Shown: positions 24,712 through 33,218 of the stretch, in pieces | Layout of the letters: every line of letters starts with the position of its first letter | How positions within the stretch are numbered: position 1 is the first letter of the stretch | NCBI GenBank assembly: GCA_902625885.1 | Contig: CACODE010000012.1 | Location: 1-42,236 of the forward strand | Length of the DNA: 42,236 bases | Direction: 5' to 3' | Source: an uncultured Candidatus Poseidoniales archaeon | GTDB taxonomy: Archaea; Thermoplasmatota; Poseidoniia; Poseidoniales; Poseidoniaceae | Made by a program: the position numbers and the translations under genes | The notes under the pieces: generated by a model | What the model was told of the DNA's origin: nothing | The model's database searches: none | The model's input: the letters and a program-made list of their open reading frames with translations, nothing else

Positions 24712-24823
24712 TGTTCGTGAATCCTCTCTATATCTAAACACTTGAATCTGCGAAATTGATTGGCGATTGAAAATTTATTCAGCGACCTGCTCGCCATTGT
24801 TAGAGAACAATCAATCAATTAAC

Positions 24824-24837
24824 TATAAATATAAATT
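24824..24837 (+). promoter_or_regulatory. Strong TATA box of tfb
   Basis: TATAAATATAAATT stands in a long AT-rich stretch and predicts a transcript start near 24850-24860. A second AT element, GATTAAATAGG, lies at about 24847-24857 and would start RNA about 20 bases later, close to the ATG at 24891. The region 24712-24890 otherwise contains no gene. Confidence 0.6.
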
Positions 24838-24890
24838 CCAAAAGGGATTAAATAGGTTCGCATTGAGATGTGGACAAGTGTGGGATAATT

Positions 24891-25817
24891 ATGGATGAAC
24901 AACAAGTGGAGGACATTGTCAAATGTCCAGAATGTGGAAGCCGGTCGCTCTCTCGAGACGAGACCCGTGGTGAAGTTGTCTGCGACGATTGCGGATTGGT
25001 GTTGGAAGACAACGTCATTGATCAAGGCGCAGAGTGGCGGGTGTTCTCGCCAGAACAAGGCGATCAGCGAGCCAGAACCGGGGCACCAATGACGGTCATG
25101 CTCCACGACAAAGGGCTCTCGACCGACATTGACTGGCAGAACAAAGACTACTCAGGCAAGACGATCAATTCTCGTTACCGTTCTCAATTTTACAGAATGC
25201 GCAAATGGCAAAAGCGGAGTCGTGTGAGCAACGCTACGGAACGCAACCTCGCCATGGCCCTCGCTGAACTTGACCGGATGGCCAGCCGTCTTGAACTGCC
25301 AAAATCCGTTCGCGAAGCTGCCGCTGTGAACTACAAGAAAGCGGTTGACAAGCGCCTGATTCGTGGCCGCTCCATCGAGGGCGTTGCTGCCGCATCGCTC
25401 TATGCTGCATGCCGTCAGTGCGGCGTGCCAAGAACGCTTGATGAGATTGGTCAAGCCTCGAGAACCGGGCGTAAAGAAATCGGGCGCACGTACCGATTCA
25501 TGGTCCGTGAACTGAAGATGAAAATCATGCCAACGGGTCCTGAGGATTACATTTCTCGATTCTGTTCGGGATTGGGATTGGACGCCGATGTTGAAGCCAA
25601 GGCTTACGAACTCATCAAGGCAGCCCAGGAAAAGGAATTGACCAGCGGGCGTGGACCTACGGGCATTGCGGCTTCCATTATCTACATCGCTTCCGTGTTG
25701 TGCGGCAAGCGCAGAACGCAGCGAGAGGTTGCCGAAGTAGCCGGCGTCACCGAAGTCACCATCCGTAATCGTTACAAGGAACTCATTCAGAACCTCAACA
25801 TCGAACTCGACATTTGA
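24891..25817 (+). CDS. tfb: Transcription initiation factor TFB (TFIIB)
   Basis: The 308-residue protein has the full TFB layout. An N-terminal zinc ribbon (Cys12, Cys15, Cys31, Cys34) comes first, then the B-reader/linker ([17 protein letters not shown] and the following LSTDIDW). Two cyclin folds follow, each with the [16 protein letters not shown] or [15 protein letters not shown] type helix, and a recognition helix ([14 protein letters not shown]) that contacts the BRE next to TATA. It recruits RNA polymerase to promoters bound by TBP. The ATG at 24891 gives the family N-terminus; a GTG seven codons upstream is possible but unneeded. The gene has its own strong promoter and is followed 39 bases later by the HEAT-repeat gene. 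Confidence 0.96.
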   Translation: MDEQQVEDIVKCPECGSRSLSRDETRGEVVCDDCGLVLEDNVIDQGAEWRVFSPEQGDQRARTGAPMTVMLHDKGLSTDIDWQNKDYSGKTINSRYRSQFYRMRKWQKRSRVSNATERNLAMALAELDRMASRLELPKSVREAAAVNYKKAVDKRLIRGRSIEGVAAASLYAACRQCGVPRTLDEIGQASRTGRKEIGRTYRFMVRELKMKIMPTGPEDYISRFCSGLGLDADVEAKAYELIKAAQEKELTSGRGPTGIAASIIYIASVLCGKRRTQREVAEVAGVTEVTIRNRYKELIQNLNIELDI

Positions 25818-25856
25818 TGGATTTGAGCGGTTACCACCACGAGGGGGACCAGCGGC

Positions 25857-27320
25857 GTGAGCAAGAGCCGAACAAAAATATCGGACCGCGTGTTTGAGCT
25901 TGTGGCTACCGGGCTTGTTGAAGCGCTGGAACGCGGAACGGAAGCGTGGCCGCTCCCAGAACCGCCGATGAGCGATCCCGAATTCCCGGCGTTGCCCCCC
26001 ACATCACCTCACGGTCTCTTCGAGTCGGCTCTCGGCATCCTCAATGTCGATCGGGGCATGTTTGACCGCCATCTCAACACCGTGGTGGAATTGTTGGTTC
26101 CGCATCGCATGAACCTGAGTGACGACCCTTACGAAATACATCAGAAGTGGCTTGCACGGCGTGTGGGGGACGTCGCTCAACGCTTGCTGTTCTACATCGC
26201 CAACGACTGGTTGGCGCAAGCCTTTGACCCGCACGCTCCAAACACCGACCGTTGGTGGCTGAGCATTGCGCTTCTCAACGGACTCTCTACCGTGCCACAC
26301 GGGCAGCCCGTCCATCAGGGATACCACCTGGTTGAATCGATTGCGTTGGCCGAACGACCCGGCTCATGGCACACCCAACCGGACGCTGGTCCGCAACACA
26401 TGGATTGGAACCCCAACGCCGTGATGCCAAGAATGACGAGCACGCTCGTGGCTCACGAAAACGGCGTTCGTGCCGCTCAGTGGCTGATGCAGTGTCTTGA
26501 GAACGGCGACCTAAACCGACGTTTGTTGCTCATCGAATGGGTTCGATTGCTGCTCGAACGAAAATCGCTCGTTGAGCCTCTTGGCCTGAAGGCGTTGTTG
26601 CTTCGACGAGCCGCCGACCCGAGCCAAGACGTTGCGGTAAAGACCACAACGTGCCTTGCGAAAGCCATTGAAGCGGACCGGGGCTTTGGCCACGAATTGG
26701 TCCTTCGTTTGCATCAACGAACCGAGACCGCAGTGCAGCGGGCCATGGGCGACGTGTTACCGCGACTGTTTCGGCGTCTAGCGGAGGATGCTCTGCCTCT
26801 GTTGGACGCCATGCTGCAATCCGAGGACGAAGTGGTTCTCGCCGCCGCTAGCGCCACCGTTGGCGATGTCAAGTACCTTGACAAGGAGGCTTGGGCAGAC
26901 CGCTTGAGGCAACTTGTGGACCATCCCCTTCCAATCGTTCGCCGAAACGTGGTGCCCAACCTTCGCGAGTACATCGACCACGACCCAAGCGATGCTCGTG
27001 GCTTGTTCAAAGATTTGTGGAACGATGGCGACGAGGTCGTACGAACCCGCCTGCGGGAATTGTTGCTCAGAATGGAAGAGGTGGCCTCGGAGCATTTCGC
27101 ATCTCAGATTTTAGCGCTCCAAAGCGCCGGAGCTGATTTAGAGCCGCTGTGGGAACCGCTTTTGCTCCGCCGCAAAGCGCGATGTCAAGCATGGAAAACC
27201 TGGTTGGCCGGTGAAGGTGAACAGCCGCAAAGCACCGAGATGAGCGTGCATGTGTCCAGCAGAGAAGCCCCTTCCGAACTTCCAAATTTGGAGGACGCCT
27301 TGCGTTCGCTGGACGATTGA
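25857..27320 (+). CDS. HEAT/ARM-like helical repeat protein, unknown partner
   Basis: This 487-residue soluble protein is mainly alpha-helical. From about residue 200 it shows repeated helix pairs with the HEAT-type pattern (for example EPLGLKALLLRRAADPSQDVAVKT and VVRRNVVPNLREYIDHD-like blocks). In these, a Val/Ala/Leu helix is followed by Asp-Pro or Asp-Asp and an Arg. The first 200 residues are richer in Trp, Pro and His and may form a separate domain. HEAT proteins are scaffolds; the ligand cannot be guessed. The start is GTG, preceded by GAGGGGGACC. Its position after tfb on the same strand is suggestive but not proof of a transcription role. Confidence 0.7.
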   Translation: MSKSRTKISDRVFELVATGLVEALERGTEAWPLPEPPMSDPEFPALPPTSPHGLFESALGILNVDRGMFDRHLNTVVELLVPHRMNLSDDPYEIHQKWLARRVGDVAQRLLFYIANDWLAQAFDPHAPNTDRWWLSIALLNGLSTVPHGQPVHQGYHLVESIALAERPGSWHTQPDAGPQHMDWNPNAVMPRMTSTLVAHENGVRAAQWLMQCLENGDLNRRLLLIEWVRLLLERKSLVEPLGLKALLLRRAADPSQDVAVKTTTCLAKAIEADRGFGHELVLRLHQRTETAVQRAMGDVLPRLFRRLAEDALPLLDAMLQSEDEVVLAAASATVGDVKYLDKEAWADRLRQLVDHPLPIVRRNVVPNLREYIDHDPSDARGLFKDLWNDGDEVVRTRLRELLLRMEEVASEHFASQILALQSAGADLEPLWEPLLLRRKARCQAWKTWLAGEGEQPQSTEMSVHVSSREAPSELPNLEDALRSLDD

Positions 27321-27322
27321 TG

Positions 27323-27733
27323 TCATTCCTCTTCAACAAGCGGACCGCTGGTGATGAGCCAGACATAACCGCCGTTCATGATCGAGAGGACGCCGATCAA
27401 CGCCAAGAGAAGCCCTGCAGGGTCGGGAAACACCCCGTCGCTATCGAACAGGCGAATCGCTCTCGTCATCACCAGGCAAGCGAGCCCGAAAACAACCACG
27501 CGAAGCCACGATGTCTGTGGCGACCGCCAGCGGTCGACCGTTGGCGCAACGCCATAGATGCCGAACGTGTATCGAAACCAAGCGATGTAGAGCATGATAA
27601 GGCCGGTCAAGCCAAGCACGCCCCGCGTGAACGACGCCGAATCCCAGGGGCCAACTGGGGCCATTGAAGTAAAGGATTGGAGAACCAAAGCGGACCCGGC
27701 GATGAGAAGACCGACCGCTCCTTTTGCTTCCAT
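27323..27733 (-). CDS. Small four-TM membrane protein
   Basis: The 136-residue protein has four hydrophobic helices: AVGLLIAGSALVLQSF, FTRGVLGLTGLIMLYIAWF, LRVVVFGLACLVMT and PAGLLLALIGVLSIMNGGYVW. Short loops separate them and the end is acidic. I recognise no family. The ATG at 27733 has GGGGAG just before it; longer frames run into the divergent gene at 27780. Its stop lies three bases from the stop of the HEAT-repeat gene, so the two converge. Confidence 0.7.
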   Translation of the reverse strand: MEAKGAVGLLIAGSALVLQSFTSMAPVGPWDSASFTRGVLGLTGLIMLYIAWFRYTFGIYGVAPTVDRWRSPQTSWLRVVVFGLACLVMTRAIRLFDSDGVFPDPAGLLLALIGVLSIMNGGYVWLITSGPLVEEE

Positions 27734-27779
27734 TGCTCCCCGCTGGAGCCTCACGCTTGAAAGCCTGTGCCTTGTGTGG

Positions 27780-28649
27780 ATGCCCATGGAGCCGGTTCGC
27801 GATGCCGTGTTGATAGCGGCAGGACTGGGCACGCGAATGCTTCCTGTCAGCGCCTACCTGTCGAAAGAATCGCTGCCTTTGGTGGACGTACCTCTCCTGA
27901 CCCACCTCATCCTTGAGGCCAAGCAAGCGGGCGTTTCGCGCTTGCACGTGGTGACCTCCCCGTCGAAATCGTTCGATTCGCTCCTTAGCGATCGCCGCCA
28001 GATGCAAACGCATCGTCCAGAAATGGATTCAACGCTTTTCAACGTCACCGACGGGCTTGAAGTGCTGGTGCACATACAAGAGCAGCCAAAAGGTGTCGGA
28101 AACGCTATTGAAGCGGCCTTGGACGCCATTGATGGACCGTTTTTGGTGATGTTGGGCGACAACCTCCTGATGGATGTTCACGCTACGGCGACCGCTTACA
28201 CTCCATCGAGCGCGTCGAAACGTCTCGTTGAAGCCTTCATGGAAAACGGCAGCGCCACTGTCGGCTTAGCGGAGGTGGAACCGTCTTCTCTCCAACATTA
28301 CGGTGTTGTGGCAATGGACGGCCGTCGAATTGTTGAGGTTGTTGAGAAACCCGAACCGGAGCAAGCGCCAAGCCGCTTGGCGATGTGCGGGCGATACGTG
28401 TTTCCTGCCGAGACCCAACGGCTTCTGAAGACCTACGACTATGGCACGCACGGGGAACTCCAAAGCATCGCTCTACTGGAACATTGGATGCGAGAGGGTT
28501 CTCTTCACGGACTGGTTCTGGAGCACACCCAGTGGTACGACTCCGGTGCGCCACTGCTCTGGTTGAAGGCGCAGATCGATCACGCCTTGCGACGTTCGGA
28601 TTTTGGAGATGAACTCACCGACTGGTTGGAACGCCGCTTGAGCGATTAA
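27780..28649 (+). CDS. GalU-like glucose-1-phosphate nucleotidyltransferase
   Basis: The 289-residue protein has the sugar-nucleotidyltransferase opening (VLIAAGLGTRMLPVSAYLSK), a metal-binding LGDNLL, and the later VVEKPEPEQAP segment. The QWYDSGAPLLWLKA block is close to the GalU end. GalU makes UDP-glucose from UTP and glucose 1-phosphate, used for glycans and UDP-sugar dehydrogenase. The Lys of SKESLPLVD sits where GalU has PKEMLP; the Pro before it is Ser here. ATGs at 27780 and 27786 are both possible. It is divergent from the four-TM gene, with 46 bases between starts. Its stop overlaps that of rnhA on the other strand. Confidence 0.82.
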   Translation: MPMEPVRDAVLIAAGLGTRMLPVSAYLSKESLPLVDVPLLTHLILEAKQAGVSRLHVVTSPSKSFDSLLSDRRQMQTHRPEMDSTLFNVTDGLEVLVHIQEQPKGVGNAIEAALDAIDGPFLVMLGDNLLMDVHATATAYTPSSASKRLVEAFMENGSATVGLAEVEPSSLQHYGVVAMDGRRIVEVVEKPEPEQAPSRLAMCGRYVFPAETQRLLKTYDYGTHGELQSIALLEHWMREGSLHGLVLEHTQWYDSGAPLLWLKAQIDHALRRSDFGDELTDWLERRLSD

Positions 28650-29194
28650 CGCTGGCCTGGCTTCCAAAAAGTGAGCGGCACGGGTTGTTCTCCGGAAGCA
28701 TGGCGCAAGGCGAGGTGGTCGGCCCGCTCGTTCCATCGATGCCCTCGATGCGCTTTGACGTGGGACCAAGACAGTGGGCGTATGGCTGCGACCTCCGCCC
28801 AGAGATCTTGAACGTGGGCGACCAGCTCTCGGTTCGCTTTGGCTTTCCACAACCCACTGGCCAAATTTCCCGCATAGGTCGAATCGGCACGAATCATTGC
28901 TGATGCGTCTCCTCCCTCAACCAAGAGCCAGCGAAGGGCTGCCGCAAATCCAGACAACTCTGCGGTGTTGTTCGAACCCACTTCGGCGCCGATGAACCCC
29001 GATGCGTCGGGTGCCGTGATGACGGCCCCCGCTTCCTCGTGGTGCAAATCTCCCGAGCCTTTACCGAGACCAGAGTCACCCACGACGACCACCAACCCCC
29101 AAGAAGCAGGTGTGGTGGCACTCACGTTTTGGTTACCGATGCACGAACCGTCAACATAGAGCGTGTACGTTGCGGGCTCTGCCAAAGCACTCAC
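28646..29194 (-). CDS. rnhA: Ribonuclease HI
   Basis: The 182-residue protein carries the four acidic residues of RNase HI: Asp15 in LYVDGS, Glu in NNTAELSG, Asp in RADSTYAGN and Asp in NERADHLA. WSHVKAHRGH supplies the mobile His region. The enzyme removes RNA from RNA-DNA hybrids. An insert of about 30 residues after the first strand (VVVVGDSGLGKGSGDLHHEE) is longer than in the E. coli enzyme. The start is taken as the GTG at 29194, which overlaps the gcvH stop as GTGA; a longer frame would run through gcvH. The stop shares bases with the galU-like stop on the plus strand. Confidence 0.88.
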   Translation of the reverse strand: MSALAEPATYTLYVDGSCIGNQNVSATTPASWGLVVVVGDSGLGKGSGDLHHEEAGAVITAPDASGFIGAEVGSNNTAELSGFAAALRWLLVEGGDASAMIRADSTYAGNLASGLWKAKANRELVAHVQDLWAEVAAIRPLSWSHVKAHRGHRWNERADHLALRHASGEQPVPLTFWKPGQR

Positions 29195-29574
29195 TCGCCA
29201 ATCTCGGCTTTGTAGGCAGCTGCGTCCATGAGGGTGGATACAGCAGCAGCATCGTCCAGTGTCATCTTGACAATCCAACCATCGCCGTAGGGTGAGGTGT
29301 TCATGAGTTCTGGAGCGTCCTCAAGGTCCATGTTAACGGCGACGATGGTTCCGGCGAGCGGTGCAAAAATAGGCGAAGCGGATTTGACGGATTCAACCAC
29401 CGCAAATTCGCCCATGTCGCCCAAAACATCGCCTTCTTCAGGCAGTTCGATGTAGACGATGTCGGTCAGCATGTCTTGTGCGTGGTCCGTGATACCGATC
29501 GTTACCGTGTCACCTTCAACGCGCATCCATTCGTGTTCTTTTGTGTAGTACAATCCTTCGGGGACTTCGCTCAT
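29191..29574 (-). CDS. gcvH: Glycine cleavage system H protein
   Basis: The 127-residue protein matches GcvH in length and sequence. It has YYTKEHEWMRVEGD at the start, ITDHAQDMLTDIVYIELP, then the lipoylation site VVESVKSAS with Lys64, and a C-terminal NTSPYGDGWIVKM segment. H protein carries the aminomethyl group between the P, T and L proteins of glycine cleavage. None of those partners lies in this window. The ATG at 29574 gives the usual N-terminus. The coding end overlaps the start of rnhA by four bases, so the two should be translated together although their functions are unrelated. Confidence 0.95.
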   Translation of the reverse strand: MSEVPEGLYYTKEHEWMRVEGDTVTIGITDHAQDMLTDIVYIELPEEGDVLGDMGEFAVVESVKSASPIFAPLAGTIVAVNMDLEDAPELMNTSPYGDGWIVKMTLDDAAAVSTLMDAAAYKAEIGE

Positions 29575-29633
29575 CGGTCTCGCCTCTGCGTTCAACGGGG
29601 CGGCGAACACACATCAACCCTGCGATGTACAAC

Positions 29634-29975
29634 CTACTCTTCCTCACCGAGGTCCCGAGTCAGCACCTTGGCTTCCAATTCAGCCCATTTTGCAGCCACT
29701 TCTTCCGAACGCTGTATTTCATCGATGTCGGTTCGAACCCGTACCGACATGGCCTCTTCCGTTTCTGAAGAGAACCAACTGGCGAGGGGCGCCATGCCTT
29801 TGCTGAGCGTCCAACCAAGAGCAAAACAAGCCACAGCAAAAACAAGAAACAACTCAAGGAAAGGCGGTTGTCCACCAAAACTCCGGCCCGATTGCAGAGC
29901 AAAACCCGTGCCGAGCATCAAGCCAACGCCTGTCCCGTATAGCAGGCGTTCCACGGCCACACTTGGGGGGTGCAT
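29634..29975 (-). CDS. Small membrane protein with C-terminal helix, unknown function
   Basis: The 113-residue protein has two hydrophobic helices near the N-terminus (LLYGTGVGLMLGTGFAL and LELFLVFAVACFALGWTL). A soluble helical tail of about 45 residues follows, dense in Glu, Arg and Lys (SVRVRTDIDEIQRSEEVAAK). No family is evident. It sits between the THEP1-like gene and gcvH on the minus strand, with about 55-60 bases on either side. Confidence 0.65.
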   Translation of the reverse strand: MHPPSVAVERLLYGTGVGLMLGTGFALQSGRSFGGQPPFLELFLVFAVACFALGWTLSKGMAPLASWFSSETEEAMSVRVRTDIDEIQRSEEVAAKWAELEAKVLTRDLGEEE

Positions 29976-30029
29976 GCTACGGCCAAGTTGAATTGCCCCA
30001 TGAAAGAACCGATGGTGTTTTTCAAACCG

Positions 30030-30611
30030 TCAGTATGTTTCGCGCATGAGTTTGTGTATTTTGTAAGGAAGCAGCGCCCGGTTGACCGGCGTAACCTCAA
30101 GGATGCGCCCGTCATCTCGCCGACGGATGTCTTGCAGCAGTGGGTGGCGACTTTTCTTGTGAAGGGTGAGCAACGTCGGCATGTCCATCTCAAGAGCGCT
30201 TCGCACCGCTTGGACGAACGCTTCTGACTCGACAGAGAACTTGCCGATTTCATCAATGACCAGCACCTCACAGTTGTGTTGTGCATAATCGATCGCCGGT
30301 AACGCCACCCTGTTCAACTCTTCAACATCGATGCCGTAACCAAGAACACGGAGCCTTGAATCTATTTTTTTGTGGGCGATGGTGCCTTCTTCGCCGGATA
30401 CAATATCGATCACTTTGTAACCCGTGCGTTCGCCATTCTCGAGCAACGGTTCCGTTCGCAGCCCACCAAGAATGGGTTTCTCCATCGAACCACCGCGCAT
30501 TGAAATTTCTCGCTTCCTCTCATCGAGGAGCATGTCAAGGACCTTTTCCATGACGGCGGATTTCCCGCTCCTTGGCAAACCAGTGATGCCAATCTTTGGA
30601 TGAATACCCAT
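30030..30611 (-). CDS. THEP1-family nucleoside-triphosphatase
   Basis: The 193-residue protein begins KIGITGLPRSGKSAVME, a P-loop at residues 10-17. It has EVLVIDEIGKFS as Walker B, plus IVSGEEGTIAHKK and RVLGYGIDVEELNRVA, which match the archaeal THEP1 NTPase family. Those enzymes hydrolyse NTPs in vitro; the physiological role is unsettled. The ATG at 30611 has GGAGG upstream (11 bases); a TTG six codons earlier is an alternative. A TATA box lies about 55 bases before the gene. Confidence 0.88.
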   Translation of the reverse strand: MGIHPKIGITGLPRSGKSAVMEKVLDMLLDERKREISMRGGSMEKPILGGLRTEPLLENGERTGYKVIDIVSGEEGTIAHKKIDSRLRVLGYGIDVEELNRVALPAIDYAQHNCEVLVIDEIGKFSVESEAFVQAVRSALEMDMPTLLTLHKKSRHPLLQDIRRRDDGRILEVTPVNRALLPYKIHKLMRETY

Positions 30612-30662
30612 TGTCTGTTCATCCTCCAAATGGTTCGCATCAAAGTCTAACGAGGCGTTTGC

Positions 30663-30670
30663 TATAAATT
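30663..30670 (-). promoter_or_regulatory. TATA box of the THEP1-like gene
   Basis: On the minus strand the sequence is AATTTATA, predicting a start near 30640 and a leader of about 30 bases that contains GGAGG. The only gene upstream on this strand is the methyltransferase, whose stop lies about 50 bases away. Confidence 0.5.
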
Positions 30671-30721
30671 ATCGTGTTCAAAACGCGGGTTTTCGGTATT
30701 CAGTGCCGGTACAGCGGGCCT

Positions 30722-32725
30722 TCAACGGGCGAAAGCGCTGAATTGCGGAAAAGAATCGGGCAATTCCAGAGGGAGCATTTCCAATTCGTAATTGTTGACG
30801 TTGTTGTTCGCTGCCCATGCTCGAGCCCACTCGTCGAGGTCGTTGTTGTTGAGGTGTTCACAAAGCCACTTCAGTCCAGACTCAACGTCGTTGTGTTCGT
30901 TGATCAGGCGGGTCTGTATGTCTTCGTGCAGTTCGATGTGGTTGACGCTGTTTCCGAGGACGCTGCCTTCGGGGATGACCGCCCAGCGCAACCTTCGTTC
31001 CTGATGCGCATTGACGATGGCCTGACACGCAAGTCGGGGTCCGAACGAGGGGTTCTGATCGCCGATCCACATCGCAAGTTGCCTTTCGCTGGCGCGTGAG
31101 GGGATGTCCGTTCTGAAGGCCGGATGGCGGATGAAGACTTGACCGTCCTCACTTTCAGAGAAGTGCACTCCTCGGATGAACGGTCGATTTCGCTTGCCTT
31201 TCACCCATGTTTCAATGTTCTTGGCGTGAGCGGTTTGGTCGATTTCACCGACCCTTACACGGACCTGCCGCTTGTTGGTGGTGAGCGGGTGTTCTTGGTC
31301 GCTCAGCCGAGGCAATTTCGCCAGACGATCAAGCACCTTGAGGGTGTAGGAACGCTCAACACGGTCGCGCGGAAGTCGGGGCACCGCCCAGGTATCCCTA
31401 GCCCAATCCGTCCATCGTTCCGTTTTGAGTTGGAAAACAGGCACGCGAGAGGAGAGCCCTGCACCCTCTCGTCGCAGGTCTGCGCGAGTGATGGGCCCCT
31501 GCAGGTGGAGGATGTCTTCCTCGCCGTTTGCGGTGATGCCGAGAACGACCACACCCTGCGTCATACCTGGGAACAAAAGGTTGGCTTCTTCGATGGCCCA
31601 CGCATTAGTCCAACCGTGGTGCTTGACGAGAAGTTCACGCAACGGATGCGATGATTGCTCCCTGAGAAGACTGTCTGGAGCGATGATTCGAAGGCGCCCA
31701 CCTTGCTTGAGAATCTGGAGGCTGCGCTCGATGAACAACCGATAGAGGTTGACGTTGCCGCGCATGGTGGAGAAGCGAGGCTTCCCATTGTCGGAGATGT
31801 TTCGCAAACGCTCACCCAGCTCTTTTCGGAGTTGACTCCCGTCCTCCATCCCTCTGAAACGGTCCTTGATGCGGAGCCAGGGCGGGTTGGTGAGAACGAG
31901 TTCAGGTGGTTGTTCCCAAGGCCAATCGCTCTGAAGTGCATCGCCTTCTTTTACGCCCTTATCCAGCAAATCCTCCATCTCTTTTCTTGAGATCTTACCC
32001 GGCGTTTCGGGTCCAAAGCTCACCAGTTCGTGACGAATGGATTCGAGGAGCAACCGAGTTTTGGTGCTGCTGACCACGAGTGGGTTCACATCGAGGAGTT
32101 GGATGTTGGAAAAGAAACGTCGCGTGTCCTCTTTGCGGCGCTCCGGTTCGGCGTCTTCGTGCGCATCGGCGTGGCGACGGATGAGTCGGGCGTGGAACAG
32201 CCCACCGCCGCAAGCGGTATCGGCGACGGGCAACGGGATGCCGCTCAATGTGCGCTGTTGCTTTTCAACGGCTTCTCGTTCAGCACCGTCGTCTACGTCG
32301 TTGTCTTGCGTTGCTTTTGGGAGGTTGAGTTGTTCAACATGCTGTCGAAAACCTGGTGGCAAGTTACTCATCAGAAAGCTTGATTGTTGCACCGGCTTCT
32401 TTGGGTTCACGAGGCTTTCTTTCATTTCTGAGCAGATCACGGCATCGGCCAATCGAGGCGGCGTAGGGTGAGCTCCCCGAGGCGATCGGCCGTCCGACTC
32501 AGCGTCGTGGCGCGCAAGGAGGTGGTCAAGGACGTGTCCGGGGTCCGTAAGCAGGTTTGCTGGAAGGGTCGGCCAATCTTCGGGGAGAAGGGCTGCAATC
32601 GGTTGAAAGGACCTCAGGGATTTTTCCCATGTGGAAAGCCAGATTTCGATTTGTTGTTCGCGGTTGTCGAGACATCGGTCCAATCGTGCATACCATCCGC
32701 TGACTCCGTTCTGCAATGTCCCCAC
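30722..32725 (-). CDS. Eco57I/TaqI-like adenine-specific DNA methyltransferase
   Basis: The protein is about 667 residues long. VADTACGGGLFHARLI is the S-adenosylmethionine motif, and LVLTNPPWLRIKDRF is the NPPY/W catalytic motif of N6-adenine methyltransferases. Between them is FFSNIQLLDVNPLVV (cofactor-acidic region). The C-terminal third (RLRWAVIPEGSVLGNSVNHIEL) resembles the target-recognition part of TaqI and Eco57I-type enzymes. No PD-(D/E)XK nuclease motif is evident in the first 160 residues, and no nuclease gene is adjacent, so it looks like a solitary modification enzyme. The start is uncertain: only TTG (32728) and GTG (32725) are available and neither has a clear ribosome-binding site. 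The first internal Met is about 100 residues in. Confidence 0.8.
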   Translation of the reverse strand: MGTLQNGVSGWYARLDRCLDNREQQIEIWLSTWEKSLRSFQPIAALLPEDWPTLPANLLTDPGHVLDHLLARHDAESDGRSPRGAHPTPPRLADAVICSEMKESLVNPKKPVQQSSFLMSNLPPGFRQHVEQLNLPKATQDNDVDDGAEREAVEKQQRTLSGIPLPVADTACGGGLFHARLIRRHADAHEDAEPERRKEDTRRFFSNIQLLDVNPLVVSSTKTRLLLESIRHELVSFGPETPGKISRKEMEDLLDKGVKEGDALQSDWPWEQPPELVLTNPPWLRIKDRFRGMEDGSQLRKELGERLRNISDNGKPRFSTMRGNVNLYRLFIERSLQILKQGGRLRIIAPDSLLREQSSHPLRELLVKHHGWTNAWAIEEANLLFPGMTQGVVVLGITANGEEDILHLQGPITRADLRREGAGLSSRVPVFQLKTERWTDWARDTWAVPRLPRDRVERSYTLKVLDRLAKLPRLSDQEHPLTTNKRQVRVRVGEIDQTAHAKNIETWVKGKRNRPFIRGVHFSESEDGQVFIRHPAFRTDIPSRASERQLAMWIGDQNPSFGPRLACQAIVNAHQERRLRWAVIPEGSVLGNSVNHIELHEDIQTRLINEHNDVESGLKWLCEHLNNNDLDEWARAWAANNNVNNYELEMLPLELPDSFPQFSAFAR

Positions 32726-32789
32726 CAATCCGACGGGACGGCTTTCTCTCTTTGAAGATGTCTCTCAGCAAGAGGATGAAAAAAGGCGA

Positions 32790-33212
32790 TTATTCCGATA
32801 GAAAATTGGTTGCTTTTTCGAACCAATGCCAACCCTCGGTCACCCAATCAAGAAGAACGGAGAGTTGTTTCGGCGAGACGTTGGCTGTTTTTGCAATCTT
32901 GCGCAACGCTGTCAATTCACGTCGGTCATAATCGCCATCAACCGCTGCGACCAGTGCAGCGTCCCTCAGAATCAGTTGAGCGAATGAGGCATCCAAGTCG
33001 GCCAGCGATTGTTCAAGAGGTATGGGTTGTTCAAATCCGCTGCGAACCGTCACCCTGGATTCGGGATGAATCATCGCCCGCCCCATCATGGCTTCGATGA
33101 CGGCGATTTCTTCACGCACCAATTCCCCATCGGCAGCGGCGATGTAGACCAAAATTTCAGCGTACCGTACGCGTTCTTGTGGTGATCGATGGAGCAATCC
33201 ATCGGGGAACAT
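32790..33212 (-). CDS. TerB-like helical protein, copy 1
   Basis: The 140-residue all-helical protein has the TerB-like pattern: YAEILVYIAAADGELVREEIAVIEAMM, then a second acidic loop, LVAAVDGDYDRRELTALRKIA. In each, an Ala-rich helix ends in Asp-Gly before a charged helix, like a metal-binding loop. TerB-type domains occur in tellurite resistance and membrane-stress proteins; no tellurite role is implied here. The adjacent upstream gene on the same strand is a paralog, six bases away. The start at 33212 gives MFPDGLLHRSPQERVRYA, matching the paralog's opening. Confidence 0.72.
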   Translation of the reverse strand: MFPDGLLHRSPQERVRYAEILVYIAAADGELVREEIAVIEAMMGRAMIHPESRVTVRSGFEQPIPLEQSLADLDASFAQLILRDAALVAAVDGDYDRRELTALRKIAKTANVSPKQLSVLLDWVTEGWHWFEKATNFLSE

Positions 33213-33218
33213 GCCTCA

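Noticed and set aside
31124-31654. Plus-strand open frame opposite the methyltransferase
   Set aside because: The methyltransferase carries clear catalytic motifs on the other strand; this is its antisense.
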